Source: Tetraselmis striata
Lineage: Eukaryota > Chlorophyta > Chlorodendrophyceae > Chlorodendrales > Chlorodendraceae
Assembly (NCBI GenBank): GCA_006384855.1
Contig: VCJN01003321.1
Location: forward strand, 24,452-88,451
Length of the DNA: 64,000 nucleotides
Direction: 5' to 3'
The notes below the pieces were generated by a model, which saw only the letters and a list, made by a program, of their open reading frames with translations, was not told the DNA's origin and ran no database searches. The number at the start of each line of letters is the position of its first letter. Positions within the stretch are counted from its first letter, which is position 1. The translations under genes were made by a program, and so were the position numbers. Shown here one piece after another: positions 20,801 through 30,522 of this stretch.

Positions 20801-22462
20801 TCATGAAGGAGGCACTGGGAAGGCCACCGCTGCGGAGTCCTGTTGGACTTGGAAGTGGCGGAGAGGGGCGATGTGTCCAAAGAAGAACCACGCGCCAGGA
20901 GAAGGAAGAACGTTGGGGTCGATGTAGTCCAGAACGACATCAGAGTTAGTGGCCCAACCGCCCTGGTAGCGGATGTGGGACAGTGGCGCTCCAATGGCGT
21001 TTGCTGCAGAGGCTGCGCCCTTGCGTAGACTGTGTGAAGTCCAGGAAGTGCCAGCAGGGGGGGCAGCGTTGACTAGGCTGACTGCTGTAGACAACCAGTC
21101 TGACATCGTAGTAGCAGTCCAAGGTTTCGACTGCTCAGCCACATTGACAGCCCAGAAGTTGGAGGTAGCCAAGCCAACAGTAACCAGGGGGACAGACTGG
21201 ACGTTGTCGATGAAGTAGCGCAAGAGGCATGCCACTCGAGGGTGCTCGGACACTGGAAGGAGAAGTACGCGCAGGTCGTCAGGTCCCCGCCGGCCGGCGC
21301 GACCCTTCTCGCGGTAGATCTGCAAGGTGATGTTGTAGGTGTCGACATGCACATCTTGCACTCGACAGGAGACGCCAGTAAGGCCCCTGGCAAAGAACAG
21401 GAAGTTGACAACCGAGGCCAAGAGGGCTCGGTAGTCGAGGTGGGACTCTGGGTAAGGAGCAGACACAATTAGCTCGGCCTTTGAGACGAAGCGGTAAGCT
21501 ACATCCGCAGGCAGAGGGACACGCAAAGGGGCAGCGTCCAGTCGACGCTGACGTAACATTAACCCACGTCTTGCCGAAGTGAGGTGTAGGCTGTCCTTGG
21601 CGATCGGGACGAGGTTGTGCAGCTCGAAGAAGGTGTTGATGGCAGACAGATAGGGCTGCAGCGACTTAGCTGCGATATGCCCTCGCTCCCCGATCCAGGC
21701 AACGTACCGAACAACAGTAGCAGTAGTCGCCTCTAGCGGGCTGATGTTCTCGGAGTCGTGGCAGAACTCAGCGAACTGAGCCAACCTGCCGGCGTAGCTC
21801 TTGAGGGTCTGAGCGCTGAGGGAGCTGGAGAGCAGGTCGAGCGTCCGCTGGCCTAGCTCGTCTGAGCCGAACGCGTCCTGTAGTCGGGATCGCAGTGACG
21901 CAGCCCACGGAGCGATAGCTGCGGGCTCGTCGATTACGTAAGTGCGTCGTTTTACTGACAGAGTGCCACCGGGACGGCTACTGTTCGCAAAGTACTCGGC
22001 AGCAGCGGTTAGGTTCCCGGCGGTTGGCCGGTAGTTGCTGGACGGGTTTGCAGTAGCTTCAGTACGGGTTTGCGGGGCTAGGTTCAGGTAGGAGGGCCGC
22101 CCCGCGCGCCCTTCGCGCTCATAGCGCCTGTCCCGTGCGTAACGTACACGCGCGAAACTTGGTCGTTGCGAACCGGTTGTAACTCGTAGTGTAACAACCG
22201 ACGAACGCAGAGATGGGGTTGTAAGAAAGGCGGATGGTTGAGCCGCCATGTGCAGGTGTGCGGATGGTTGAGCCGCACTCGGCTGTAGCTGTAAGAAGCG
22301 CCGCACCGAGGAAGGTCTAAATGAAGTCTGTAAGGTGGGGGGGTCAGGTCCTGACACAGGGCGCTCATCCCGTCGTTGAGCTGCAAGGGTGCGCCTTGCG
22401 GCGGTCACCGAAAGGTGGCCTCGCAAGGCTCCTGCAGCTCCGACGAACGGCGCCCCACACCG
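20801..22462 (-). CDS. Tyrosine recombinase (YR), ORF2 of copy 2
   Basis: It is open from the codon after the gag-frame UGA (22465-22463) to the stop at 20803-20801, the same extent as in copy 1. The catalytic residues match copy 1 (HSLRKG, GGW, VVLDYIDP). A handful of substitutions relative to copy 1 are visible (for example SQFAVF to AQFAEF, SNAEL to SKAEL, ARLLRY to ACLLRY) and no stops or frameshifts. An AUG is present at HLHMAAQ (near 22246), absent in copy 1, so an internal start is possible here but is not conserved. Confidence 0.8.
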   Translation of the reverse strand, partial: RCGAPFVGAAGALRGHLSVTAARRTLAAQRRDERPVSGPDPPTLQTSFRPSSVRRFLQLQPSAAQPSAHLHMAAQPSAFLTTPSLRSSVVTLRVTTGSQRPSFARVRYARDRRYEREGRAGRPSYLNLAPQTRTEATANPSSNYRPTAGNLTAAAEYFANSSRPGGTLSVKRRTYVIDEPAAIAPWAASLRSRLQDAFGSDELGQRTLDLLSSSLSAQTLKSYAGRLAQFAEFCHDSENISPLEATTATVVRYVAWIGERGHIAAKSLQPYLSAINTFFELHNLVPIAKDSLHLTSARRGLMLRQRRLDAAPLRVPLPADVAYRFVSKAELIVSAPYPESHLDYRALLASVVNFLFFARGLTGVSCRVQDVHVDTYNITLQIYREKGRAGRRGPDDLRVLLLPVSEHPRVACLLRYFIDNVQSVPLVTVGLATSNFWAVNVAEQSKPWTATTMSDWLSTAVSLVNAAPPAGTSWTSHSLRKGAASAANAIGAPLSHIRYQGGWATNSDVVLDYIDPNVLPSPGAWFFFGHIAPLRHFQVQQDSAAVAFPVPPS

Positions 22463-23337
22463 TCACTCGTGCTCACCTTCGCGGCCACGTCCACGTCCGC
22501 CGCCACGTCCTCGCCCACGCCCGCGACCTGCAGCTGCAGCCGCCACTCGAGAAGTAGCGGTCGCCTTGGCGCTGCTGGCAACGGTCGCCTCGAAAACACG
22601 ACGCTCGTAGTCCCGCATGAGGTCCCCAAAGATCGCGGAACCAGATGCTCCGAAGCAGGCTGAAAATGCTGAGCTCGCAGCACATCCAGAACACCTTGGT
22701 CACCGTGCACACGCTTGATCTCATTGAGCTTCCGTAGGAAGGCCAAACGAAACCGAAACGCCTTGTCGATGGCCTCGGCGTGGTTCCGGGCTCTCGCGAG
22801 GTAGGGGGTGAAGTCCTGGTTGCTGGAAGGGACGTAGGGCAGTAGCTCGTCGAGCGCCACGAAAAGGGCGGCCATGTGGGCCCCGAAACACGACATCCAC
22901 AAGTACTCCTCCTGGGCCGGCAGACGCCGGTCATCCTGCTTGAGGTACTCGTTCGTTAGGTCGGTGCTCAAAGGGAAAAGTCCAGGCACTCGGCTGACCG
23001 GTCGAACGGCCTCGTAACCAGACTCTGCTCTCTGCAGTAGCTCTGGCACCGCGAGGTAATCATCCTCGGCACTCACGGATTTTGCTCCGACACGGCCGCT
23101 CTGGGCTAGCTCTAGCAAGTCGGGGCGCTCTGCGGCTCCCCCGCTGCCTGTCGGCTGTCTCGCGAAGCGCTGCCCTGAGCCGGAGCCATGTGCCCCTTCT
23201 CCATCAACAACGCGATCACGAGCCGTCAATTGTGCCACAGCTGTAGCCAGCTCTCGCAGTAATGAAGACTGGGCCCTCATATCTGCGTTCAGCGACTGCA
23301 GCGTCGGCTCAGCGACGGGTTCTTCTCCATCTGACAT
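22463..23337 (-). pseudogene. gag-like ORF1 of copy 2, broken by a 1-nt deletion
   Basis: It starts at ATG 23337 (MSDGEEPVAEPTLQSL) and follows copy 1 with a short extra segment after the N-terminus (NADMRAQSSLLRELATAVAQ). After SEHL, copy 1 reads ttgggttctgcg where this copy reads ctggttccgcg: one G is missing. The frame then diverges, the Arg-Gly-rich tail is lost from the translated product, and the shifted frame ends at 22405, overlapping the start of ORF2. The original stop context TGACGG (22465-22460) is still present in the un-shifted frame. Confidence 0.75.
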
Positions 23338-23853
23338 AGTAACGCACGGACGTACGGACGAGAATATCACACTCGGGTGGCGAGCCGGGTGTGGTCTTGA
23401 ACAACCTGGGGTGACCTTGCTCGCAACGGGTTACGAGACAGTTTTTACATCGCTGCGTGGAACGCAGCGAAAACTGGAAGATGGCAGGCTCAGCTGTTCT
23501 GGCTGCTTTTATGTCTACTCGTGCTGCACCCAACAAGGGCGCAACAACAGTTACTAGTTCCCGTACCACTGCGCAGCACTTGTAGCTGAAAAGCGGTTAG
23601 GTCAAGGATGGAAACCCCATACACTAGTTTAGATCATAACCGGCCCTGCCAGGCGCTGCGGGGCACCGCGGCACAGCAGCCCGCACCGCCCGCCATCATC
23701 GTTGTACGAGTACGTAACGACTACTCTTGCCCGATTGTCTCGGACAATACACGATACGCTCCAGGATTAGCGACGTAACATCGAAGAATTCCAATCTTGG
23801 AATAGTCTCCGGAGGACATTACCCGCTATATGACGGTGAAATAAACTTAATTA

Positions 23854-24836
23854 GGCCTGTATGACTCGCGCTACGGGACATCCTCTACCGGTAGACTGCT
23901 CTACCGCCGTAATTTCTACATGCACAGCGCGCCACGTCGCAAAAAGCAGATGGCGGCTAGCCAATCACCATGTAGTATTTTCACTTTTTCAGTTCCTTTT
24001 TGAGCCCTCAGAGCGGTTTGACACGGGAACAACTCTTCCGGTCATACTAGCCGCTACCGCCCTACCGAGCATCGCGGGACCAGCCGCACTTGTTGCTCGG
24101 TCTCCTGGGCTCAAGTCAGTAGTTGAGCGTTGTCCGCCCGCGACATGAGATCCAAAGGGGGACGGGTCGGCGAGGCCAGCGGGGCGATGCTCTTCCGGTC
24201 GAAACACGCTAATAGGAGGCAGCGCCCCGCTGGGCGCACCGGATGGCGAGACGTGCCGCTGGAACAACGGCATTGCGCCCGCCGGCGCCCACGGCGCCCG
24301 AAACGCCGAGTTGGCACCATTGCCGAGGCGCACTGTCTGCGGGAGAACGGGCAGTGGCCTTCCGGATGCGAACAGGCCAAGGGGATAGGCATGATTCAAA
24401 CGACTACGGGGCGAGATCGGCCAGGTGGAGACAGAGGACACGCTTGACTGGCCGCTTGACCGGCCGCCCGTGGCTCCTTGCTCCTCACGGCCATGGCGAT
24501 TCCGGGCGCGCAGCCATGGCCGTGAGGCGTGGAATCCGTGTACCGCCCGCGCGAAGTCTCGGTGGGACTACAGGGAGCGGCGGGCGAGGGGTAGCGCAAT
24601 GAAGGTGGATTTGCCAGCCGGCGATAGGGTGCCGCGTTCGAAATAGAGCGGTGGAGCGGTAGAGCGGGGGTGGCATCGGTAGCTACCCTACCGCCGAAAT
24701 GCTAGACCGGTCTACCGCTCCAGGGGTGACCGCTGTACGGCCAAATTGCACTGTTTGCGACGTGGCGCGCTGTGCGTGTAGAAACTACGGCGATAGAGCG
24801 GTCTACCGGTAGAGCACGTCCCGTGTCATACATGCC
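23854..24836. mobile_element. MITE-like non-autonomous DNA transposon, PIF/Harbinger type
   Basis: Imperfect terminal inverted repeats of about 87 bp start ggcctgtatgac at 23854 and, on the other strand, ggcatgtatgac at 24836. They continue with conserved blocks such as ctctaccggtaga and cagcgcgccacgtcgcaaa. The flanks are TTA on both sides (23851-23853 and 24837-24839), the 3-bp duplication typical of PIF/Harbinger elements, whose ends often begin GGCCTGT. The 983-bp interior has no transposase frame. Superfamily assignment rests on the TIR start and target duplication only. Confidence 0.75.
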
Positions 24837-24911
24837 TTATTCGCGAATAAAAATCGCGAGATACCAGAACTCGTACCAAAACGGTAACTCTTTGGGTAAT
24901 CGAATATCAGG

Positions 24912-24985
24912 TCCGCCATTTCCTTGTCTTCTCGGTTGAGCGCTCATCTCTTATCCGAGCAGAAGCCCCGGGTTCGATTCATGGT
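24912..24985 (+). other. tRNA-like sequence (degenerate) or SINE-type internal promoter
   Basis: ccgggttcgattc at 24969-24980 fits a pol III B box, and ctcggttgagcgctc about 38 nt upstream resembles an A box. A plausible anticodon arm lies between them, but the acceptor ends do not pair. I therefore treat it as a tRNA-derived remnant, not a working tRNA. Confidence 0.3.
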
Positions 24986-25406
24986 CGATGTATTTCGGCA
25001 ATAGTCGCTATCGGCCCGGCGTGTCCCGGTTTTACCGTGTTCATGCACTAGCCCTTATTGGGGGTTCGAATGAGGCCATGGTCTAAGGGTTGTGCCAGAC
25101 CTACGACTGCAATTGGCGCAACATGTGAAATGGGGCAGCGTCGGCCGATGTCCCGTGGCCTTACTTTTACTTCCAGCGACTATCACCACGAGATTCCGGA
25201 TGGAGTAAGTTCTAGTTCGCAGGCATGCGTGAAACTGATATGAGAATTCATGGATCAATCAGATACGCGGCAGCAAATTATTGCGCGGATCCGAAACAAA
25301 AAGGGTTGTTCGCGAATAAATTACAGACATTATTCTGTATTATGTTGTATTACCGATGTGACTTCTACCCCGTGTAGTAGTAGCGTAAGGGGTAGCCACG
25401 GTCATT

Positions 25407-27382
25407 ATCTAAACATGTTTACGGGGTTTCCCAACAATTTCACTGTCAAAGTGCGACCCGTACGGTATGTTGGTGGTTTCAACCGCCGGTTAAGTTACTT
25501 TCGTGGGCTCCGGCGCAGTGGAGAAACCCCTCGCAGTAGTCAACTCTTGAGATTAGGTGACGAGGCGGACGCGCTCGGTACCATAATGCATGACCGCTAC
25601 TCGTCACGGCTGTCAACGACGGCAACTATGCATAATGCACCAAATCGGCGCGGACGGCGGAGGACGTCCGTGTCGTCAGGATGGCCGTTTGCCATCATGC
25701 AAGACACTTCACCCCGGTATACGGTCCTCGCAGCAGGGCGTCGTGGCATCGAAGATCGTTACACGTTGTTATTCTTCGAAACTACCCGAGTTACGGGGAT
25801 GGCGCAGCTCATGCGCATGTGTTTTGAGAGGGCTCGCTGCCGCCCTCGTCCTACCCGTGGCGCAGCAACGTTTGTTGTGGTTGTAGTGGGAAGCGTCTGC
25901 GCGGCTGTGTCGGCGCATCTCCGACGCTTCCTACTACGTACAATAACGTCGCCGTCACAAGGACCACGACAACCTGCGGCTGCCCGCCGGGGGGGGGGGG
26001 GGGGGGGGGCTCTACCACGGCTTGGCGTGCTCGACGTCTCGTGGTGACAGTAATAACTCATGTCCGACTCCGGGTTTGTAAACTCGGCGGCCGTAGCTGG
26101 TGCAGGAGCGGCGCCCGCCTAATCATTACCCCGTCCCGACAACTTTGGCATCGTTACGGGCCGGCGTACGCTATCAGAGCCTCTACATACGCCGGGCAAC
26201 CCTTTCCGGCGTCATGACATCCCACATTTGACAAGCAACTTGCCCGCCGGGGGGCAGCTCCGCCACGTAACGCGACCTATATGCATTTCGTGGCGTCATC
26301 GTAGGTCTGCGATTTGTGAGATGATCGGCGGCCATCGCTGGTGCATCAGCAACGGCGGCCGCCTCGTCACACTCATCCGCGATGCGAGACCCGCGCCGAC
26401 AACTTACCGAGTCGGCGGGTCTTTTGCGACGTCGCCGACAACCGACCCCAACACACATAAGGACATGTACGGCACGACCGCACTGAGTCCCACGTGCCCG
26501 CGCCCCGATGCGTTCTGTGTTTCATGTGCCGCCCCTCGTGCGAGGCGGCGGGGCGACCACTGATGGTGATGGCAGCGGCCGTACACCGCCGTCGTCGCGC
26601 GGGGTTATTATGTGTCCACCCCTCGTAATGTACACCGCCGGTACATGGGCAGAGTTACCGTCGCGTTGCGTACATCGTACCGTACTTCACCTGCATGTAC
26701 GCGGCGCGCTCGCGCGCAGCTCGTACTCGTCCTATTTGCGCCGCTCTGTTGGGCACACCCAGCCTGCATGATCCTTCTAGCCTACAACTCCGGTTCGTGT
26801 CGCACGCCAAACGCCGAACGCACGCCGTAGTGTCGCACGCCGCCACGTGTCTGGCCTTTATGTCGCGCCGGCGCTTGCATGCGCCGTCAACATCTCCCAT
26901 CCGCGTCTGTTCTGCGCATGTGCCTCGATCGAGGTGTTCCTAACCTCTCGGCACGAGACCCCTCTACAACTCAAGACATCTTCCGCCTTCGTATGGTAGT
27001 CGGCACGCCTGCCGTCTGCCCACGCTCGCAATCGTGAACGACCGCGTGTAACTGGCAAAACCGGACTCGATTGCATGCATGTTTGAAATGATCTAAACAT
27101 GTTTATGGGGTCTCCCAACGATTTCATTGTCCAAGTGCGACCCGTACGGTCTGTTGGTGGTTTCAACCGGTTAACTTACCGGCACATCATGTTTCATTAC
27201 GGGCTGCCGCATCGCCCCCGAGCCCTGCGCTTCCGGCCGGGGAGATGATTAGGACAACTACCACCAGCTCGCATGCCATCTTTTCGCGGAGCCTTCCTAG
27301 CCATATAAAACGGCGCTTCTTCCGTGTAGAACAGCCTCTGCACCCATTTTGGCAAAACCAGGCTCGATTGCATGTTTGAAAT
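25407..27382 (+). mobile_element. Non-coding element with YR-type split direct repeats
   Basis: A-type repeats of about 90 bp at 25407-25496 and 27091-27179 begin atctaaacatgttta and atctaaacatgtttatgggg, related to the YR-element A start (gatctaaactagtttatgggg). B-type repeats at 27053-27089 and 27350-27382 (ggcaaaaccggactcgattg and ggcaaaaccaggctcgattg) are related to YR B (ggcaaaaccagactcaactt). The order A1-interior-B1-A2-B2 and the directly abutting B1-A2 junction match the coding copies. The segment before B2 (gtagaacagcctctgcaccc) also matches the coding copies. The interior shows no gag or YR homology and no convincing ORF. It is most simply a non-autonomous relative mobilised in trans. 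A G tract of about 20 nt is at 25990-26009. Confidence 0.75.
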
Positions 27383-28284
27383 ATGGGGCGTCGCTGGCCA
27401 TACCCTGTAAGGAGGAGGATTGGGGCCTATTGGCCATGTTAAGGACATTCTCAACTGTATCTAAGCTAGGTTTAGCATGATGGTCTTCCCGACCCTGGAT
27501 ATGGGAACGTATCTCTAGGGCTATCTGCCACAAGTCGTACGGCCTGATTTGTCGACCGGACGGTTATATTCCAGCCGATCTTAGGTGGGTGGGTCGTGCA
27601 TAAAAAAAAACGTCGGCTCCCAGTGTTTGGCCACACCGGTGCCGCTCTCACATCGGCAGTCCCGCCCGCTTCCACTGTATGGCGTCGTTGGGCGCAACCA
27701 TGAGCGCCACCGACAGTCAGTTTATTCTCATAATCCTTACCATCAGCCTTACAAACGCTCGGGGCATCTAGGTTACGGGGCGATGAGCGGCTGGGGGACG
27801 GGCATCGATAGGTATCGGCGGTCGGTGGGCGGTTCGTGATGTCCTGAAGAGGTGGGCGGGGGTCGGCGGCAAGACGTGCGACAACTGTTGCGCCGCGACG
27901 TCTGGTTGCCTTGGGCTTCACAGCCTTGCTGAATGCCCCCCTGGCTGCTGCCTGAAGTGTTGATGTCGCTGCCCTATCTGCTTGAGGGCGGGCTGTCTCG
28001 ACGGCCTGCCGGGCTGAGTCAACATGTGCATGTGCAGCCTCGCACGCGACGGCAGGATCAACTTGCGGTCTTCGGCGCCGCCTTGCTGGTGCGTCCGGAC
28101 CAGCGCCCCCTTCGCCCTCCTCTTGAACTTCACCCTCCTCGTCCTCCTCGCCATCTTGTTCCTCCTCCTCCTCCTCTACCTGCATGTCCAACGATGCAGC
28201 CTGAAGGCGTTTCAGCTACTCCTCTGCCTTGTCGACGCAGGCACTGATATGAAGGGGTGCAGTGAGCGCCTCGTTGCACGCGTT
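27383..28284. other. Region downstream of the transposase pseudogene
   Basis: A minus-strand frame (28180 down to 27474) begins with a Glu/Asp-rich run (MQVEEEEEEQDGEEDEEGEV) and continues Ala/Arg-rich. It sits one in-frame TAG after KAEE, downstream of the transposase frame, and may be the acidic C-terminal tail of that protein. No independent gene is supported. Confidence 0.35.
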
Positions 28285-29677
28285 TTAGGGATCAACTAGG
28301 CTATCCAACGCCATCATCTTGGTCCAGAAGTCCTTGAGGGCCTTCATCAGGGTGACGTCCAAGGCTTGGGTGATGTGCGTAGAGAGTGTGTGTGGGGGGG
28401 GGGGGGGGGGGGGAAGGGGGGGGGGGGGGGGGGAAGGGGGGGGGGAGCCCTACCATGATGACATTGTTCTCTCTCGCCATTTTCAGTGTTGTAGGATGAA
28501 CGTACGTGGCCTGAGAAGTTATCAAGCACGAGGATGACCGGCGTCTTCTCGGAGCGGCGATCAGCGGTGAAAGGTAGGAAGTACTCGGTGAATTAAGCTA
28601 GAAAAATCTCGGAGTCCATCCAACCGTTAGCATGCGCTGCAAAGGTAACGTATGTAAATTATGTCTCCAACAAGTCCACACAATACTTCCGACTGCCCCA
28701 CCACTTAGGCCGCCTCTTGCCCTTGATGATGAAGTGGGGAGGCATCTCGCTCCCGTCCGCAAAGACGACCGGCAATGCTGTCATAGAAAACCGCGCCTCG
28801 TTACATAGTGTGTGTGTTCGCCGCGCTCCCTTCGCCGCTAACACCCTGGACTTCCGCCGCGCAGGGGTAATGTTTGTCTCGTCCAGCAGGCAGGTTGCAG
28901 ACGTTGCGCGCATGCATGTCAAGGTAGGTCTTCCTCAGGTTGTCCAAGATGTCGTAGAGAGATTTCAGGTCATCTAGTGTTACTTTCCACCGCTTGGGGT
29001 CCATATTCTCAACGACCCGGCTCCGGATCCGGTCTGAGTGCCGCTCTAGAAAGCGGCGGTACCAGGTGTCGCTGGGCTTGTTGTTGTTCAGCCATGCTTT
29101 AATTTCCAATTGCGGTGTTGGCTTTCCCAAGCACCCTTCGCACGATCTCCATGATCACTTATTTGAGTTGGGTATGGTTCAGGGCCAATCCTGCAGCATG
29201 CTGGGCGAGGACGAGCTTAACTATATCCTCCTCCTGATCGCGCGCTACAATCCCTCTACCCTTGCCAGATGCACTCATCACATCGTCAAAATAGCGAGGT
29301 TTGTGGAAGTAGCGCTTCAGGCGGGTTTTCCGCGGTATGTTCCACTTGTGTGCACTGTTCTTCAGATTGAACTCTAGGTGTGGGTTCTTGGTGCTGGCAG
29401 CAGCCTCAGCGAGCCCAGTGAGGGCGCCCTCCATGTCCTCCTCGCTCCACAGATTGTACGAGCCACGGCCATGGTCGGGCTGCTTTCGACGGTCTTTAGC
29501 GAGGCTTACCTTTGACGCTGCCTGGGCATGGGCTCTGGACTGGGTCCTAGCGCGAGCGTGCTTCTTGCGGCCGACGGCGACCAACGCCAGGAGCGGCAGC
29601 AAAAATAGCGGAAAACTCGCGTTGTAAAATGGCACGCTCATCGGCACGCCACGAACCGCCTGCACGCTACGAGCCAT
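28285..29677 (-). pseudogene. pogo/Tigger-like DDE transposase, decayed
   Basis: Segments in order: RGSYNLWSEEDMEGALTGL and HKWNIPRKTRLKRYF (HTH-like DNA-binding region, near 29480-29290); KAWLNNNKPSDTWYRRFLER (CENP-B-type HTH, near 29090); NLDETNI-like DETNI with the first catalytic Asp (near 28870); ALPVVFADGSEMPPHFIIKG (near 28750); and VLDNFSGHV then HPTTLKMARENNVIMVGLP, holding the second catalytic Asp (near 28530-28450). The motif after GLP is interrupted by a C-rich tract of about 50 nt (28394-28445, G on the plus strand), after which the frame changes to LDVTLMKALKDFWTKMMALD. Frame changes and stops show it is inactive. No terminal inverted repeats were identified. Confidence 0.75.
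28394..28445. repeat. Interrupted G/C homopolymer tract inside the transposase frame
   Basis: This is about 50 nt of G on the plus strand, broken twice by aa, located where related transposases have a short Leu-Pro-Pro-His motif. It looks like expansion of a naturally C-rich codon run after the gene lost function. Confidence 0.7.
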
Positions 29678-30522
29678 AGCTCCGAGGACACCTCCAAAGA
29701 CGTCTCGGATGTGTGGGGCAGGTCGGCGGTGAGCGGAGAGGTCGGGCAGGTGGTGCGAGTGCTTATCAATGTGCTGATTTTGAACCCGGATCAGTTATAT
29801 AACATCGGGCCGTAGCCGTAGCCGTAGCCGGCCGGTCAGGGGCCCGATTCCAGATTTGAGACCATCCCCGGAAAGCTGAGGAGCTGAGGAATCCGAGGGT
29901 ACCAAGGTTTTGGAGCAATTCGATTTATTTACAAATTTATTCAGTGAAAACTAGATTTTATGGCCAATTGTTGGTGTGGCCAATTGGGTGACACGCCTCC
30001 GCTGTGACAGGGAAATCATCCTCTAAATATCTATAATGGACTATGAAAGTATATGAGCAGCAGATATTCCTTATGCGGTATATATATGGCACAACCAGCA
30101 TTAGCTCATAAGTAATACTGGTACAGTACCGGTAAAGCAGCTGCCCGGTGCTGGACACCCCGACGATCATCAGTGGTCCTGCTGCTAGCTCATGTAAATA
30201 ATCATCAGTGGTCCAGCCTGAGGTGTCCGTCAGCACCTCAGGCGAGTAATCGTTATTATTATCGGCCAATTTGTTGCCCCCGTCTCAGTCTAGTAGAGGC
30301 GGAACAACAACTCACACCTGTAGAGTCCCGCGCCCACACTGCATATTGAAAGCAAGAGTCGCAAGGACAGACACAGGCTTCCACCAGGCAGCGCGGTACT
30401 GCCGCGCAGCCTACCCCCGGGTGTGTTTAGCCCGGCGCTGGCTCGTTTGTGCCGCGATCGAGTGGCAGCCCTGCAGTGGGAGCGCGAGCGACCTTCAGTC
30501 CTCGTTTGCCCTCCGCCCACAG
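29678..30522. other. Intergenic region
   Basis: It contains a short (gccgta)n near 29812-29836 and an AT-rich segment around 29930-30130. No exon is supported. The promoter of the plus-strand ATPase gene should lie in its right half. Confidence 0.35.

Larger units (their letters stand above)
20416..23637 (-). mobile_element. Split-direct-repeat YR element, copy 2 (complete repeats)
   Basis: Read on the minus strand: A1 23637-23451, gag-like frame, YR ORF, B1 20747-20721, A2 20722-20536, a C-rich 3' segment, and terminal B2 20442-20416. Both A copies are 187 bp and differ by about one base (catacact against cataaact). B1 and B2 are both 27 bp and match by eye. This copy shows the full A1-ORFs-B1-A2-B2 plan and so defines the element ends. 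It is about 3.22 kb, with no room for RT-RNase H. In the A repeats the TATA-like motif reads gacataaaag. The near-identity of ORF2 to copy 1 implies recent activity. Confidence 0.85.

Noticed and set aside
25250..26047. Open frame of 265 codons within the split-repeat element
   Set aside because: It reads straight through the A1 repeat and ends after a poly-Gly run made by the G tract; no homology to the gag or YR ORFs.
29159..29677. A functional autonomous pogo transposon
   Set aside because: The transposase frame is interrupted by a C-rich tract, frame changes and stops, and no terminal inverted repeats were found.
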